From: Symbiodinium natans
Lineage: Eukaryota > Sar > Dinophyceae > Suessiales > Symbiodiniaceae
NCBI GenBank assembly: GCA_905221605.1
Contig: CAJNDS010002212.1
Coordinates: 121,001-185,000 of the forward strand
DNA length: 64,000 nt
Direction: 5' to 3'
The notes beneath the pieces are model-generated. The model was not told the DNA's origin. It saw only the letters and a program-made list of their open reading frames with translations, and searched no databases. The translations under genes and the position numbers were made by a program. Below are positions 21,528 to 31,209 of the stretch, one piece after another. The stretch's first letter is position 1. The number at the start of each line of letters is the position of its first letter.

Positions 21528-23715
21528 TCACTCCGCGCTGCATACAAGCATGTGCCACTTCCTTGACTTCCAGCCATCGAACAAGAGCCAGGATGATAAG
21601 TCCAGGAATCGTTCCGGCAACTCGGCATCTGAGTCGCCCTGGATAATGAGCGCGAAATCCAGCTGCAAAGAGCCGAGCTGGCTCCGCATCTGATGGAGGG
21701 ACAAGCGATTCACGTAGGCGCAGGAACTTATGTCCTTAGCAAGCAACCCGAAAGGGTCCATGTACCTCATTGTTCTGTACTTGGGCCCTAAAGGCCCGAA
21801 ATAGGAGGTACTGTAAGGCCCAAGCATTCCCTATCTAGGTACATGGACCCTTAGCAAGCAAGGCTTCAAGTGGGTGAAGGCAAAATGGCCTATAGGAACA
21901 GTTTGACCCGAGGGGGCCCGATGCCCTGAAAAAAGGAAAACAACCAAAACCATATAGGGCACCTTGTTTTGGATTTGCATGTAACCTTAAAACCCTAAAA
22001 CCCTAAAACCCTAAAACCCTAAAACCCTAAAACCCTAAAACCCTAAAACCCTAAAACCCTAAAACCCTAAAACCCTAAAACCCTAAAACCCTAAAACCCT
22101 AAAACCCTAAAACCCTAAAACCCTAAAACCCTAAAACCCTCTTGCTTTGGGGGTACTGGGCTCTTGGAGTGACATCCCCTGATGCTTGCCGAAGGTGCGA
22201 TGTCGATTTCAATGTAGCCGGGGCCAGTGTAAATCTTTGCAGACTTCCCAAGGAGAGCCGGCTTGCCGCTGAGGCTTTGCAACACAGATGGAATGGAGTT
22301 CTTCGAGTCAGTAATTTGACAGAGTGCCTTGAGCTTGTTCCTCATCTTGTTGTCGTCTTCGGCGCAGCGGCAGAATCCTAGTTCGTGGTTCGGATAATAT
22401 TAAAAGTCCACTTTTTATTCCTTACTGGGTTTAAGCACCCTTAGAAATTTTAATTAAAATCATACCCAACTATGACACAAAGAATCGGCGTAGTAGTTGC
22501 AGTGCAGGATCTTGACGACCTTCGGGCTCGAGGATCGCGGACTCGGTGCCGGCCCGGGCCGCAAAGCAAAAGATCGCTGAGCTGCACTTGGCATCTGCTC
22601 CTGCATGGCCAGGATGGGCATTATTATACCCTAGAAAATCCCTTTTTATAGGGTTCATGATGGTATTGCTATGATGCCCTGTAATCCCGGCGCTTTATAG
22701 GGTTCATTATGGGCTCGATCCCTGTGCCGAGATGGCACGTCGTGGTCAACAGTTATATGCTGCATAGGGTGCTGGTGCACAGGTTGCAGCACGCGCAACA
22801 TGTTGCAAACACATGCACTTCGGTGTCCTTGCAGAATGTTTGGGGCCCCGTCGGGGATTTGCAGGTTGACGATGCAGTACGTTGGCAGATCGGATGGAGC
22901 CGGCGCTTCCAGCCCAAGCACCTCAAGCCCAATCCTTGCAACGTGGGAGTGTTTGGAGGTGCTAGGGGCTGCCAGAGTAAATGCACGTCGTAGCTCGTAC
23001 ATGGCCTCTTGGGATCCTTCTTTCTGCTTGTGGGTGCTGTAGCCGTGTGAGCGCACGAGAATGCCCTCCGCCTTACCATCCTCCACGCACCCTGCGTTGG
23101 AGCCGACGGCTATGGGGTGCAAGGAGGCTGCAAAGTCAAGCTCATCACTTCTGCATGTCTCTGTGGCCGACTGGACAGGCTTATGGAGGTCAGATTCGGT
23201 CTTCCAGCACGTCAGGAGGTTCAAGGCAAGAACGAAAAGCCAAAAAAACACGGAGCCTTGTAAGAGCAATGCCAACACTACAATGCCATTGCACCACAGC
23301 AACGGAAGTGTGTGCTGCTTGACGAGGCTGCTCATGCCACGCATGAGCCGCGCCAGCCTAGAATGAGACCTGCCAGGCTTGGACGCATCGTCCTGCGCGC
23401 ATGGGCTTGGGCAGAGAAAAGCGTCTGCGTTGCGCAGGCATGCCGCCCACATCTGCGCGTTGGGGGTCTTGAAGATCAGCCTCACGCGCGCCTGATCTGC
23501 GATCACGTAGGAGTTCTGGTGCGCGACATTCTGCAACGTCGCCAGCTTCACTTCGCCCTTCGCTTCGCCCAGCAGCGCAAACTCGCGTGGTTCGAAGCGC
23601 AAGAGCCTGCCTCGGCAGATCACCAGGCACCTGAGCTTCAGCTTCGGCCCAGCCAAGGTGCCCAGGGCACCCAGCGCAAAGCACTGGAGCGGGCCCGAAG
23701 CCGTCCTGGGTGGGC
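21528..23715 (-). CDS. PH and EDR2-type (DUF1336) domain protein with a membrane segment
   Basis: Exons on minus: about 22828-23715, 22490-22600, 22199-22377 and 21528-21734 (a fifth at about 21430-21500 is likely). Phases agree; introns are GA-AG, GC-AG and GC-AG. Exon 1 starts with a PH-like fold ending in the Trp helix (NAQMWAACLRNADAF), then a hydrophobic segment (LLLQGSVFFWLFVLALNLL), then the start of the EDR2 C-terminal domain (PTYCIVNLQIPDG). Exon 3 carries its signature (SGKPALLGK, GPGYIEIDI) and exon 4 its end (LQLDFALIIQGDSDAELPER). Plant EDR2 combines PH, START and this domain and acts in lipid-linked signalling at membranes; here a membrane segment sits where START would be. Function in this organism is inferred from the family only. 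The start codon is not fixed. Confidence 0.85.
21747..21854. mobile_element. family B element next to a splice acceptor
   Basis: CCCGAAAGGGTCCATGTACC at the left and GGTACATGGACCC at the right. TTAGCAAGCA occurs on both sides as a target duplication. On minus this duplicated string reads TGCTTGCTAAG, which is the acceptor of the EDR2-type exon 4, so the insertion copied a splice acceptor. Confidence 0.85.
21985..22140. repeat. CCCTAAAA 8-base array, about 19 units
   Basis: Uninterrupted 8-base units, one A longer than the standard telomere repeat. It lies within intron 3 of the EDR2-type gene. Confidence 0.92.
22609..22713. mobile_element. family D element inside an EDR2-type intron
   Basis: CCAGGATGGGCATTATTATA at the left; the right side is less clear but includes two GCTTTATAGGGTTCATTATG-like segments, so it may be a copy with an internal duplication. 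It ends 7 bp from the acceptor of exon 2 (22600). Confidence 0.65.
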
Positions 23716-23739
23716 TGGGTGTTAGAGTCGTTTCAGGGG

Positions 23740-24115
23740 GGGTTTAATAGGGTTTAGGGTTTAGGGTTTATAGGGTTTAGGGTTTAGGGTTTAGGGTTTA
23801 GGGTTTAGGGTTTAGGGTTTAGGGTTTAGGGTTTAGGGTTTAGGGTTTAGGCTTTCGGGTTTAGGGTTTCGGGTTTAGGGTTTAAAAAAGGTCACATAAA
23901 GGTTTCAGACTCAGCACCCAAGTGTCTCTTGAGACTCGAAGGCAAAGCCCATCAAGGGCACCCTGGTATCATCGTACTCGATGCACGTGTCCACCTCCAG
24001 CGGCTCCGGTGGCTCGACATGCCTCAGGTTGCCCACGATCACCCTGAACCCTAAACCCTAAACCCTAAACCCAAAACCCTAAACCTAAACCCTAAACCCT
24101 AAACCCCAAACCCTA
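23740..24115. repeat. telomere-like arrays (TTTAGGG then CCCTAAA)
   Basis: About 19 TTTAGGG-type units at 23740-23885, then CCCTAAA units at 24044-24115 in the opposite sense. The 160 bp between may be coding but I could not place a frame. Confidence 0.88.
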
Positions 24116-24140
24116 CAACATCCTAGGGTTCATAGGCCTT

Positions 24141-24229
24141 ACCTGAAGGCTCCCATGTAGTTCCTTTTTAGGTCAGTTATGGGGGGATTCTAGTATGCTA
24201 CCCCAAAACGGTACTACAGAGGAGCCTTT
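24141..24229. mobile_element. foldback element family C
   Basis: ACCTGAAGGCTCCCATGTAG at the left and CTACAGAGGAGCCTTTA at the right. Confidence 0.8.
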
Positions 24230-24340
24230 ATCGTATCGGGCTTTGCAGGAATTATCATGAAGTCGGCAGCTCTAGTTCGGGAAGTGTGGTGCGGACGACA
24301 CCTACCGACAGCCCGGTCCATGGTGCACATATGCGCCACT

Positions 24341-24475
24341 TACTTGGAGGTTCATGGTACTTATTCACCAATTATAACTGCACTTAGAACCCACTTCTAC
24401 GCCGCATAGGTGCCCTAATATGGTTACAATTGGGTTCTAAGTATAGCTACTAATATTGGGTGAATAACTCCAAGT
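24341..24475. mobile_element. family A copy with a deleted right arm
   Basis: TACTTGGAGGTTCATGGTAC at the left; the right end keeps only GGGTGAATAACTCCAAGTA, with the GTACCATGAACC part of the arm lost. A second, endless family A core lies at about 24820-24897. Confidence 0.75.
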
Positions 24476-24914
24476 AGGTCACGTGCAGCTACAGCGCGTT
24501 TGACATCTTATCACGTTGCGTAGCCGCATGGATGGAAGGAGTGTTGGTCAAAACCAAGGGGGGTTTAGGGTTTAGGGTTTAGGGTTGGTTCATTACTCCC
24601 TTCACTGTGCAGTGCCGCAATGCTCACTTGGAGTGCTTCCCAGGAACTCAGAATAGGAGGCATCGACCCACCCATGGGACGTGAACATACCTTCCTTCAC
24701 GTTCGTCTTGTGCATCTTAGCGGCGGAAAGTGCCTTGGCTGGTCTAGCAGGCTGGTATGGATTTGCTTTGCTCTTTCCTTTTTCTCCGCATCCCGTTGTT
24801 GCTCTCTATCTCAGAGTGTAAAATCCACTTATAAGCCCTTAAGTGCCCTAATATGGTTATAATTGGGTTTTCAGTACAGTGATTATTGGGTCAATAAGTC
24901 GGGCCGGCATCCAG

Positions 24915-25323
24915 TCAGGCCACCTTCTTCCATGCCTCTACAACTTCCGAGCTTGCTCGGACCGTGAGAGCAGGATTTCCCAGCATATCCCACAGAAGCA
25001 GCCGCTTGGTGTCTGGCTCATCGTCGATGACGGATTCAATCTTTGATACCTTTCAACGTGGGCATGTTTGTAAGGCATCATTCGCACGCAACCCTAACCC
25101 CTAAACCCTAAACCCTAAACCCTAAACCCTAAATTTTGCTAAACCCGAAACCGCTAAACGCCGGATGAACAGGCGGCTGCGGATGAGGCACCTCGGCAAG
25201 GCTCAAATGTCCTCGCTCTTGGCCCAAAATCGCCTCGGGCCCATCATCACGGAACCAGTGCAGGCAGCCTGTGTGTGCGCCCAGCACCATGTAACGCGGG
25301 TTCCATTGACCTCCCAAGACTTT
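24915..25323 (-). CDS. C-terminal PH domain of a minus-strand gene
   Basis: Two exons, 25162-25323 and 24915-25040, join in phase 0 through a GC-AG intron and end in TGA. They read as one pleckstrin-homology domain: the first strands with the typical start (QWNPRYMVLGAHTGCLHWF), a middle strand (GHLSLAEV), then the last strands and closing helix with its conserved Trp (LTVRASSEVVEAWKKVA). PH domains bind phosphoinositides or proteins at membranes; the ligand cannot be read here. The 121-bp intron (25041-25161) is more than half CCCTAAA repeat. Upstream exons are not fixed; an ATG-led segment at about 25700-25773 (MADNEDFDFSALA) is a possible 5' exon. Confidence 0.75.
25088..25157. repeat. CCCTAAA tract within a PH-domain intron
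   Basis: About eight CCCTAAA-type units occupy more than half of the 121-bp intron. Confidence 0.85.
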
Positions 25324-25494
25324 CTGCCTGGGTTCACATGCTCATTCATCATGCTCACGTGCCAGGAGGGTACAGGTATGAAAACGTACAGATCATCCTT
25401 GAACAGCTGAACCCTACGTCAGAGCACAGTTCGCTGCTGGCTGTGACGGATGCACCTTGTGTCAGGGCCTCTCGAGATGAATAAGGAAAATATG

Positions 25495-25625
25495 TGTGTA
25501 TATATATATAGATATATGTATAAATATAAATACAAAAATGAATATAAATATAGATATAAATGTAAATATAAATCTAAATATAAATAGAAATATATAAGTA
25601 TAAACATAAATTTATATATACAAGT
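25495..25625. repeat. AT microsatellite
   Basis: (TA)n followed by ATATAAAT-type repeats. Confidence 0.85.
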
Positions 25626-26234
25626 CTGGTTTGTCTGCTCTTGAGGGTCCTTGCCGCATGTCACACGTTCAGCCACGGAGCAAGCCCCCTGGCATCTTCT
25701 GCACGCTGGAAGCCGCCCAAATCCAGCGGCTCACTGCCAGGGCCGAAAAATCGAAGTCCTCATTGTCAGCCATGGCTATCCCACGTCTGGGCACCAGAGA
25801 ACTGAAGAGGGGCTGGCTGGACCAAAGGCCAAACGTCGGCATGTGCTATTATACATAAGCGAATAAGCATGTAAGATCGTGTAAATATTAAGATACATAT
25901 AACTCTACATACACATATACGTATGCATGTATTTATACATACAGTCAGCTGCAAGGTACTTTTTGATTACGTCTAGAGTCTACATGCTGCGCCGATTTAT
26001 GATTCCCTTGGCATTCCGTCCTTGCACTGGGTGTGAAACACTAACACGGGCTTGTGCACCACTGCACTTCGGCAGTTTGCTTGGCTCACCTGCTCTCTTA
26101 GCAGTCCCGCGGCGAGTCTAACGGTGATTCTACGTTGTGCCTGCTGGCAGCCACGTCGCCGGCTTGCTATTCTATTCGTGCGTGCCCACGCATTCCAAAC
26201 ACGCCTTCGGAAGCATTGCTTCTCTGTGCCGAGT

Positions 26235-26695
26235 TCAGGTGAAAACGAAATCAACAAATTCATCATAATCCACCTTGGCTCCCACTGACATGCACGAACA
26301 AAGTCTCCCACCGATTCCATTTGTAGCACTACTACATACTAAACTGACTTCTTGGGATGTTCCGAGGGATTACAGTACTCTACTCACTATTCTAATCCCT
26401 ATCAAGGACTGTTAGTATAAGTGGGAACATCCCAAGAGACTTCTAGAACTGATAATAACGTCCTGTAAGAATTATGCAACGCCGATCTGGCCTCGCCATC
26501 ATCTGAGGCATCCTCAGTTCCGGAAGGATTGAGAAGTGCTCTGCCACCAATCTACCAACGCTGACAACCACATTGCTGAGGATGGGTCGATGGTATCAAC
26601 TAAGGCTTTGAGCTGTTTCGGCGTCATGGTGCTGCAGGTCTTTTCGAGAATTCGAACCAAGTCCTTGTTCTTCACCTCAGCGGCAGCTCCAGTTT
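26235..26695 (-). CDS. EF-hand-like protein, 3' exons
   Basis: A minus exon at about 26560-26695 reads KDLVRILEKTCSTMTPKQLK and continues ALVDTIDPSS; the terminal exon (about 26235-26283) reads GAKVDYDEFVDFVFT and stops at TGA. Together they look like the last EF-hand, with the entering helix in one exon and the loop end plus leaving helix (VDYDEFVDF) in the next. The exact junction is not fixed, so the loop length is uncertain. EF-hands usually bind calcium. The intron contains a family E element. A related exon pair lies at 27.9-28.6 kb. Confidence 0.5.
26351..26436. mobile_element. foldback element family E, copy 2
   Basis: TTGGGATGTTCCGAGGGATT at the left and TAAGTGGGAACATCCCAA at the right; the flanks share GACTTC. 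It lies in the intron of the EF-hand-like gene. Confidence 0.75.
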
Positions 26696-26784
26696 CTGCT
26701 GCAGAGATCATCCGGGCATTCAGGCGGTTCTCAAAGCTCTACTCCCTCTTGGGGCACCCGCCAGAACAAATCCGGGGCAATAAG

Positions 26785-26796
26785 CGTGTGTTTGTG

Positions 26797-26828
<32 letters not shown>

Positions 26829-27044
26829 TGTGTGTGTGTATATATATATATATAGAATATGAATAACATGTATATGTATATGTATGTATGTATGTATGCA
26901 TACAATATTTATACATCTATAGAACAGTGCATACATATGCATATATATATATATATCTAGAAATATACATAACTTTAGAATTCGACCGGGTGATAACAAA
27001 ACTTAGAGAGACATACCCACAAGACACACACACACATACACACA

Positions 27045-27080
<36 letters not shown>

Positions 27081-27150
27081 CACATGTATAGATGTATATG
27101 TATTTCTAGAAAATGTATATACATATATATATATATATACATGAATATGT
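26785..27150. repeat. (TG)n, (CA)n and (TA)n microsatellites
   Basis: A TGTG/TGCG run at 26785-26840 and alternating TATA blocks to about 27145. Open frames here are repeat artefacts. Confidence 0.88.
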
Positions 27151-27288
27151 GTGTTTTTGGAGGAAATTTGTTGGAGGAAAAAGCAGGCTCGGGCGCGAGC
27201 CAAGCCGTCACCATTCCGATCCCACAGACGAAAGGTCGCCTTCACCAGGTCGGCCTGCTAAGCTCATGGGAGCAAGGCGGGTCGGGGT

Positions 27289-27352
27289 TTAGGGTTTGGG
27301 GTTTAGGGTTTAGGGTTCAGGGTTTAGGGTTCTTCTTCTTCTTCTTCTTAGA
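27289..27352. repeat. TTTAGGG tract followed by (TTC)n
   Basis: Six degenerate TTTAGGG/TTTGGGG units, then TTCTTC repeats. Confidence 0.8.
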
Positions 27353-27909
27353 TTCTGCTGGGCTTGACGGGCGCAACACCCCTGAGCGCGGGGGCGAAAG
27401 CCAGACCCTGACCCTCTCCCTCTCTCTCTCGGACTCAGTGTCGCCTGTCAGCCACGCAATGACACTGGCAATGACACTGGCACCCATAAGGCCTATAGAC
27501 AATGCACACTAATATGAGCCCTGAAGGCCCTGCAAGGCTTCCACTTACTTGCTAGAAGCCCAAAAGGATACATGACCTATATCAAACCAACAGGACTTGA
27601 GCAGGCCCAGGACGAATGCAAACAAGAGAAGGCTTGACAAGAAGTGCCTTGTAAAGCGCCCTCACTTACTTAAGTGTTCAAAGTTGAACCAGGCCACAAG
27701 GAGGGGGCTCCCCCCTCCCTCCCCCCCTATCAGGCCATCAGATCCCACGATGTTGGAGCTCCGATGGTGCTCGCTTTCGTGACATCTCTCGGGAACTGTC
27801 AAGCTGAGATATTCATCTCGTGAGTTCTCTCAATTATGGTCCATTTTGGGGGTCCCCTAAATATTAGGGGGCGCTATACTAGTTACCCCAAACGGGACTA
27901 TACTTTTGA

Positions 27910-28640
27910 GAAGTGACCATCACTTCTCCATCCCCAGCCTCGGTACCCAAGATCTTCGTTACGCGATCATGGTGCTCGGAGTGTAGCCAGACCACGAACT
28001 CGTCATAGCCAATGGAATGGCCTTAAGCAGCTATGAGTACTTGCAGGTGTCATCTCACCTCGCAAAAAATCCTTGGCTGCTACTCAGTAGGGGCATGGTC
28101 TCTCGGCTTCCTGCTGTAGTCTGTGTCGGCCTCCAAAGGCGGGGAAACAGAAAGGCACCCACAGAATCTGCTTCAGACGCGACATTACTCTCAAAATAGC
28201 ACCCTGCAAGAGCCCACTTCGCAAACCTGGGATCTTGAACCCCCACGTTGCGCTGTCGAAGGCAACATGCTCCAAGAGCTTTCGCAAATATCAACAAACT
28301 CTCATGGGTTTCACCATGCCTTGGGCCAAATGGGTCTCCAGGTTTCTGAAAAAGCTCACTTACCGCATTCGCATGCATCAAAAGTACTATCATACATTCT
28401 TATTTTCATATAAATGTACTCTTATATATATATATATATATACTTTATATTCTGATTGCTTGCCTGTGACCGAGGCACATCAACCCCTGAACCACTCTCT
28501 CTCTCTCTCGAAAATTGCCTTCTCCATCATCGCTTCGATGTCGCTTGCGCTCATCGTGTTGAGGAGCTTCCGCATCATGGAACCGAGTTCCGGCCTGGTC
28601 TTACAGCCACACACAGGACTCCTCTGTTGGGAGACCCCAA
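27910..28640 (-). CDS. EF-hand-like exons related to the set at 26.2-26.7 kb
   Basis: A minus exon at about 28500-28640 reads RPELGSMMRKLLNTMSASDI, then EAMMEKAI; a second at about 27910-28021 reads HSIGYDEFVVWLHSEHHDRV. They mirror the helix and xYDEFV parts of the neighbouring EF-hand-like gene, suggesting tandem paralogues. The open stretch between (28055-28393, minus, with SELFQKPGDPFGPRHGETHE) is likely another exon. Junction phases were not resolved. Confidence 0.45.
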
Positions 28641-28750
28641 CTCTGAAATGCACTTCACTCGAAACATTTCTGGTATGTCTTGTAATAATCTTTATACCCG
28701 TTCTACACTTGTTTGTCTTTTTGTTGAGTTTGTTAAAAAAAAGCATGGTT

Positions 28751-28819
28751 TATCTGGTGGCTGCCAACCCCAAGACGTCACTGAGAGGGTCGCACAGTGA
28801 CGTCCTGGGCTTTGCAGCC
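28751..28819. repeat. imperfect palindrome (hairpin), 29-base arms
   Basis: TGGTGGCTGCCAACCCCAAG leading to GACGTCACTG is mirrored, with about five mismatches, by CAGTGACGTCCTGGGCTTTG leading to CAGCCACCA, with an 11-base loop. It could be a small foldback element or a cruciform site. Confidence 0.65.
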
Positions 28820-29324
28820 ACCAAGAGAAAGATAATGTACATGACTATTGTGGTAATGATGGTAAGAGTTGGTCATAATGATATAAAGAAGAAGAACAGG
28901 AAAAAAACAAGAATCAGAATCATGCATTGGAATGCGGAACCAGGCTTGGCTGGGAGGGTACAAGCACAGAGGTAATGCTGGCCCTGATGTCATCAAGCGA
29001 CCAGTCAGCCAAAGCGGGAGATTCCTCTTTCGTCCAGCTACATCCAGCCCTTGTTTGAAGGGAAGGGAAACACAGAGTTTGGAGGCGTAACTCAAGATGC
29101 TCATCGCCTGAGGCCCCGTGCAGTCAGTCATACTGCAGCGGTTTCTGGTGTCCGAGACTACAAACAGACATATAAAACTGATGGCTGCAACAAGCCTGCG
29201 CATTTAAGTGCCCCTGAGAGGAAGGATGAGGTGTGCTCAAACCGGTTGCTGCATTGCTCATTTGGCATCATATGGTCACTGCCCTTACCGTTTGGCATCA
29301 GACAGCGGTGACGCACACGCTCCG

Positions 29325-29635
29325 GCCTGCTGAGTTTGCCATTGTTGTTCCTGGCCGCACAAAGGGGGGGCTGTTGAGCTTCAGTTCGGTCGCTTCCGGC
29401 TTAGGGGTTCTATCCCGAACTGGCGGTTGTGCGGATATCAAGGTTGCTTTCACTGGGATGTCCTGTCTGCTCGTGCAAAGGTGGCCTTCAAAAAGGTCGT
29501 GCGAACCTGGATGGAAGCCACTTGAAGCCACTCACTCCGATTGAACGCACGCCGGCGCGCGCTCGCTCGCGCTTGCGTGCACCTCGTCGCCGATGTGGGC
29601 CATACTTCGGGCCAAGGCTCCAAGAAGCTTGTTAG
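29325..29635. other. stretch with several open plus-strand frames
   Basis: All three plus frames are open for 60-100 codons; one contains SARAKVAFKKVVRTWMEAT, which looks protein-like. The minus frame is open too (TPKPEATELKLNSPPFVRPG). Strand and gene cannot be decided. Confidence 0.25.
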
Positions 29636-29673
29636 ACCCGACCTGGGGGGCGTCAGGAGTGCGCATACCGTGC

Positions 29674-29757
29674 CCTAAACCCTAAACCCTAAACCCTAAA
29701 CCCTAAACCCTAAACCCTAAACCCTAAACCCTAAACCCTAAACCCTAAACCCTAATT
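29674..29757. repeat. CCCTAAA array, 12 units
   Basis: Perfect 7-base units. It abuts a likely minus exon at about 29758-29852. Confidence 0.92.
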
Positions 29758-30811
29758 TGATGTACAAAGCACCATGGCACCCTATGGCTCTCTTCTCCAG
29801 GTGCAGTGCGTCGGCTTCAGCTTCGATCCTTGGGCAGGCCTGACATCTGCCAAGGCATACGAGAATTCTGTTACATGTATAAATTAGTTGAAGACTGTAT
29901 TATGTATTAGTACAATATAATGCCATACTCAATAAATAGAGAAAGAAAGAAATATTTATATATATATATATATATACATATGTGTATATATATATGTGTA
30001 TATATATATATGTATATATATCGACTGTCAGAAGTTGGGCGATGCCTCTGGCACGGCGCTCAGCAGCAGCACATTTGCGTGAGACTTCCTAGGTACTTGG
30101 AGTCCACTGCAAGACACTGGTTCCAGTACCACATGAGTACTGCGGTTTAGGGTTTAGGGTTTAGGGTTTAGGGTTTAGGGGCTCCCTGAGCCGCATGCTT
30201 GATGCCATAGTATCGCTTCACGTGGTTGCTGAGGAAGAACACTCCGTGGCTGTTGAAGCCCACCCGGCCAGAGGCCACTCGGGCACTCCTGCGGTCACTG
30301 GCATACTTGAAAAAAGCTTATTAGGTGTTGTTATGTATAACAGTGTATCTAAGGTGTCATGTAATACTATGTAGATTAATATAAAAGCGTATAAATATAA
30401 TTATAAATATAAATATATATATATATATATCTGTATACATATATAATATAGCTGATACACATCTAGATTGTTATCTATTGTTATATGTGGCTATATCGTA
30501 GTAGATATTCTTTCTACAGTATTGAATCTATTCTTATATATAACTATGCATGATCATATTGCTATTTATTCTCATACTTATTGTATATTCGTATATGTTA
30601 CTAAACATTACTCTAAGTTATTTTCCACGACTGTAGTACAATACGTTATGATGCGCAGCTACAAGCTAAACCCTAAACCCTAATAACCCTAAACCCTAAA
30701 CCCTAAACCTCGGCGCTGAGGGCTGGGCTTTGCCACGTGCCCGCTGACCTTCTCCTGCTTGAGGAAGCGCAAGATGTCCTCGCGCTCCTCAGGAGTGGGC
30801 TCCTGTGCAAG
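29758..30811 (-). CDS. unrecognised gene with a telomere-repeat intron
   Basis: Minus exons: 30749-30811 (LAQEPTPEEREDILRFLKQE), 30185-30305 (GRVGFNSHGVFFLSN, then HVKRYYGIKHA), about 30070-30139 (LMWYWNQCLAVDSKYLGSL) and possibly 29758-29852 (IEAEADALHLEKRAIG). Junctions are phase 0 and phase 1 and agree. The intron between 30185 and 30139 is 45 bp, begins GA, ends AG and is nearly all CCCTAAA. I recognise no family. A telomere-like tract also stands directly upstream of the first exon (30820-30884). Confidence 0.55.
30140..30184. repeat. 45-bp intron made of CCCTAAA
   Basis: On minus: GAGCC, five CCTAAAC-type units, then CGCAG. It starts with GA and ends in AG, with phase-1 coding frames on both sides. 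Confidence 0.65.
30408..30640. repeat. AT-rich intron sequence with (TA)n
   Basis: TATATA tract and AT-rich sequence within the intron 30306-30748 of the gene above; a CCCTAAA tract (30665-30709) closes it. Confidence 0.7.
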
Positions 30812-30819
30812 CTGACTAG

Positions 30820-30884
30820 GGTTTAGGGTTTAGGGTTTAGGGTTTAGGGTTTACGGTTTAGGGTTTAGGGTCTAGGGTTTAGGG
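30820..30884. repeat. TTTAGGG tract
   Basis: About nine TTTAGGG units with single-base variants, ending 9 bp from the acceptor of the exon at 30749-30811. Confidence 0.88.
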
Positions 30885-31074
30885 CCCTTTTGACTCAGTA
30901 AGAAGGGTTAGTACGGGGATTATTTTCGGGATTCTAGGAGGTCCCAAGGACATTTCCTGGTCAAAGGAGCTTCCAAGTAAGGGAACATGTCAACACACGG
31001 GCTGCAAAGGTGCTGATCTTTGCGCGAGCCTTCCAGCTGTCACAGTCATCTGCCTGAGAATCATTGGCAGTTTC

Positions 31075-31165
31075 CGAATATCTGGGTACCCTGTTTGGGG
31101 TGCCCCGTAAAGGGCTTCTATTCAATTCAAAGGGGTACCCCTATTTTGGGAAATACCCATTTGAA
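31075..31165. mobile_element. degenerate foldback (GGGTACCC motifs)
   Basis: CTGGGTACCCTGTTTGGGG at the left roughly pairs with the right half, which contains GGGGTACCCC and AATACCC. Arms are short and imperfect. Confidence 0.4.
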
Positions 31166-31209
31166 TCACTTTCGCCCAGGGATCACCCTTCCTGACTTCG
31201 CTGAATGAC

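Noticed and set aside
29325-29525. Plus-strand frame ending KVAFKKVVRTWMEAT as a possible metalloprotease start
   Set aside because: Resemblance is too slight, other frames are equally open, and the strand disagrees with the neighbours.
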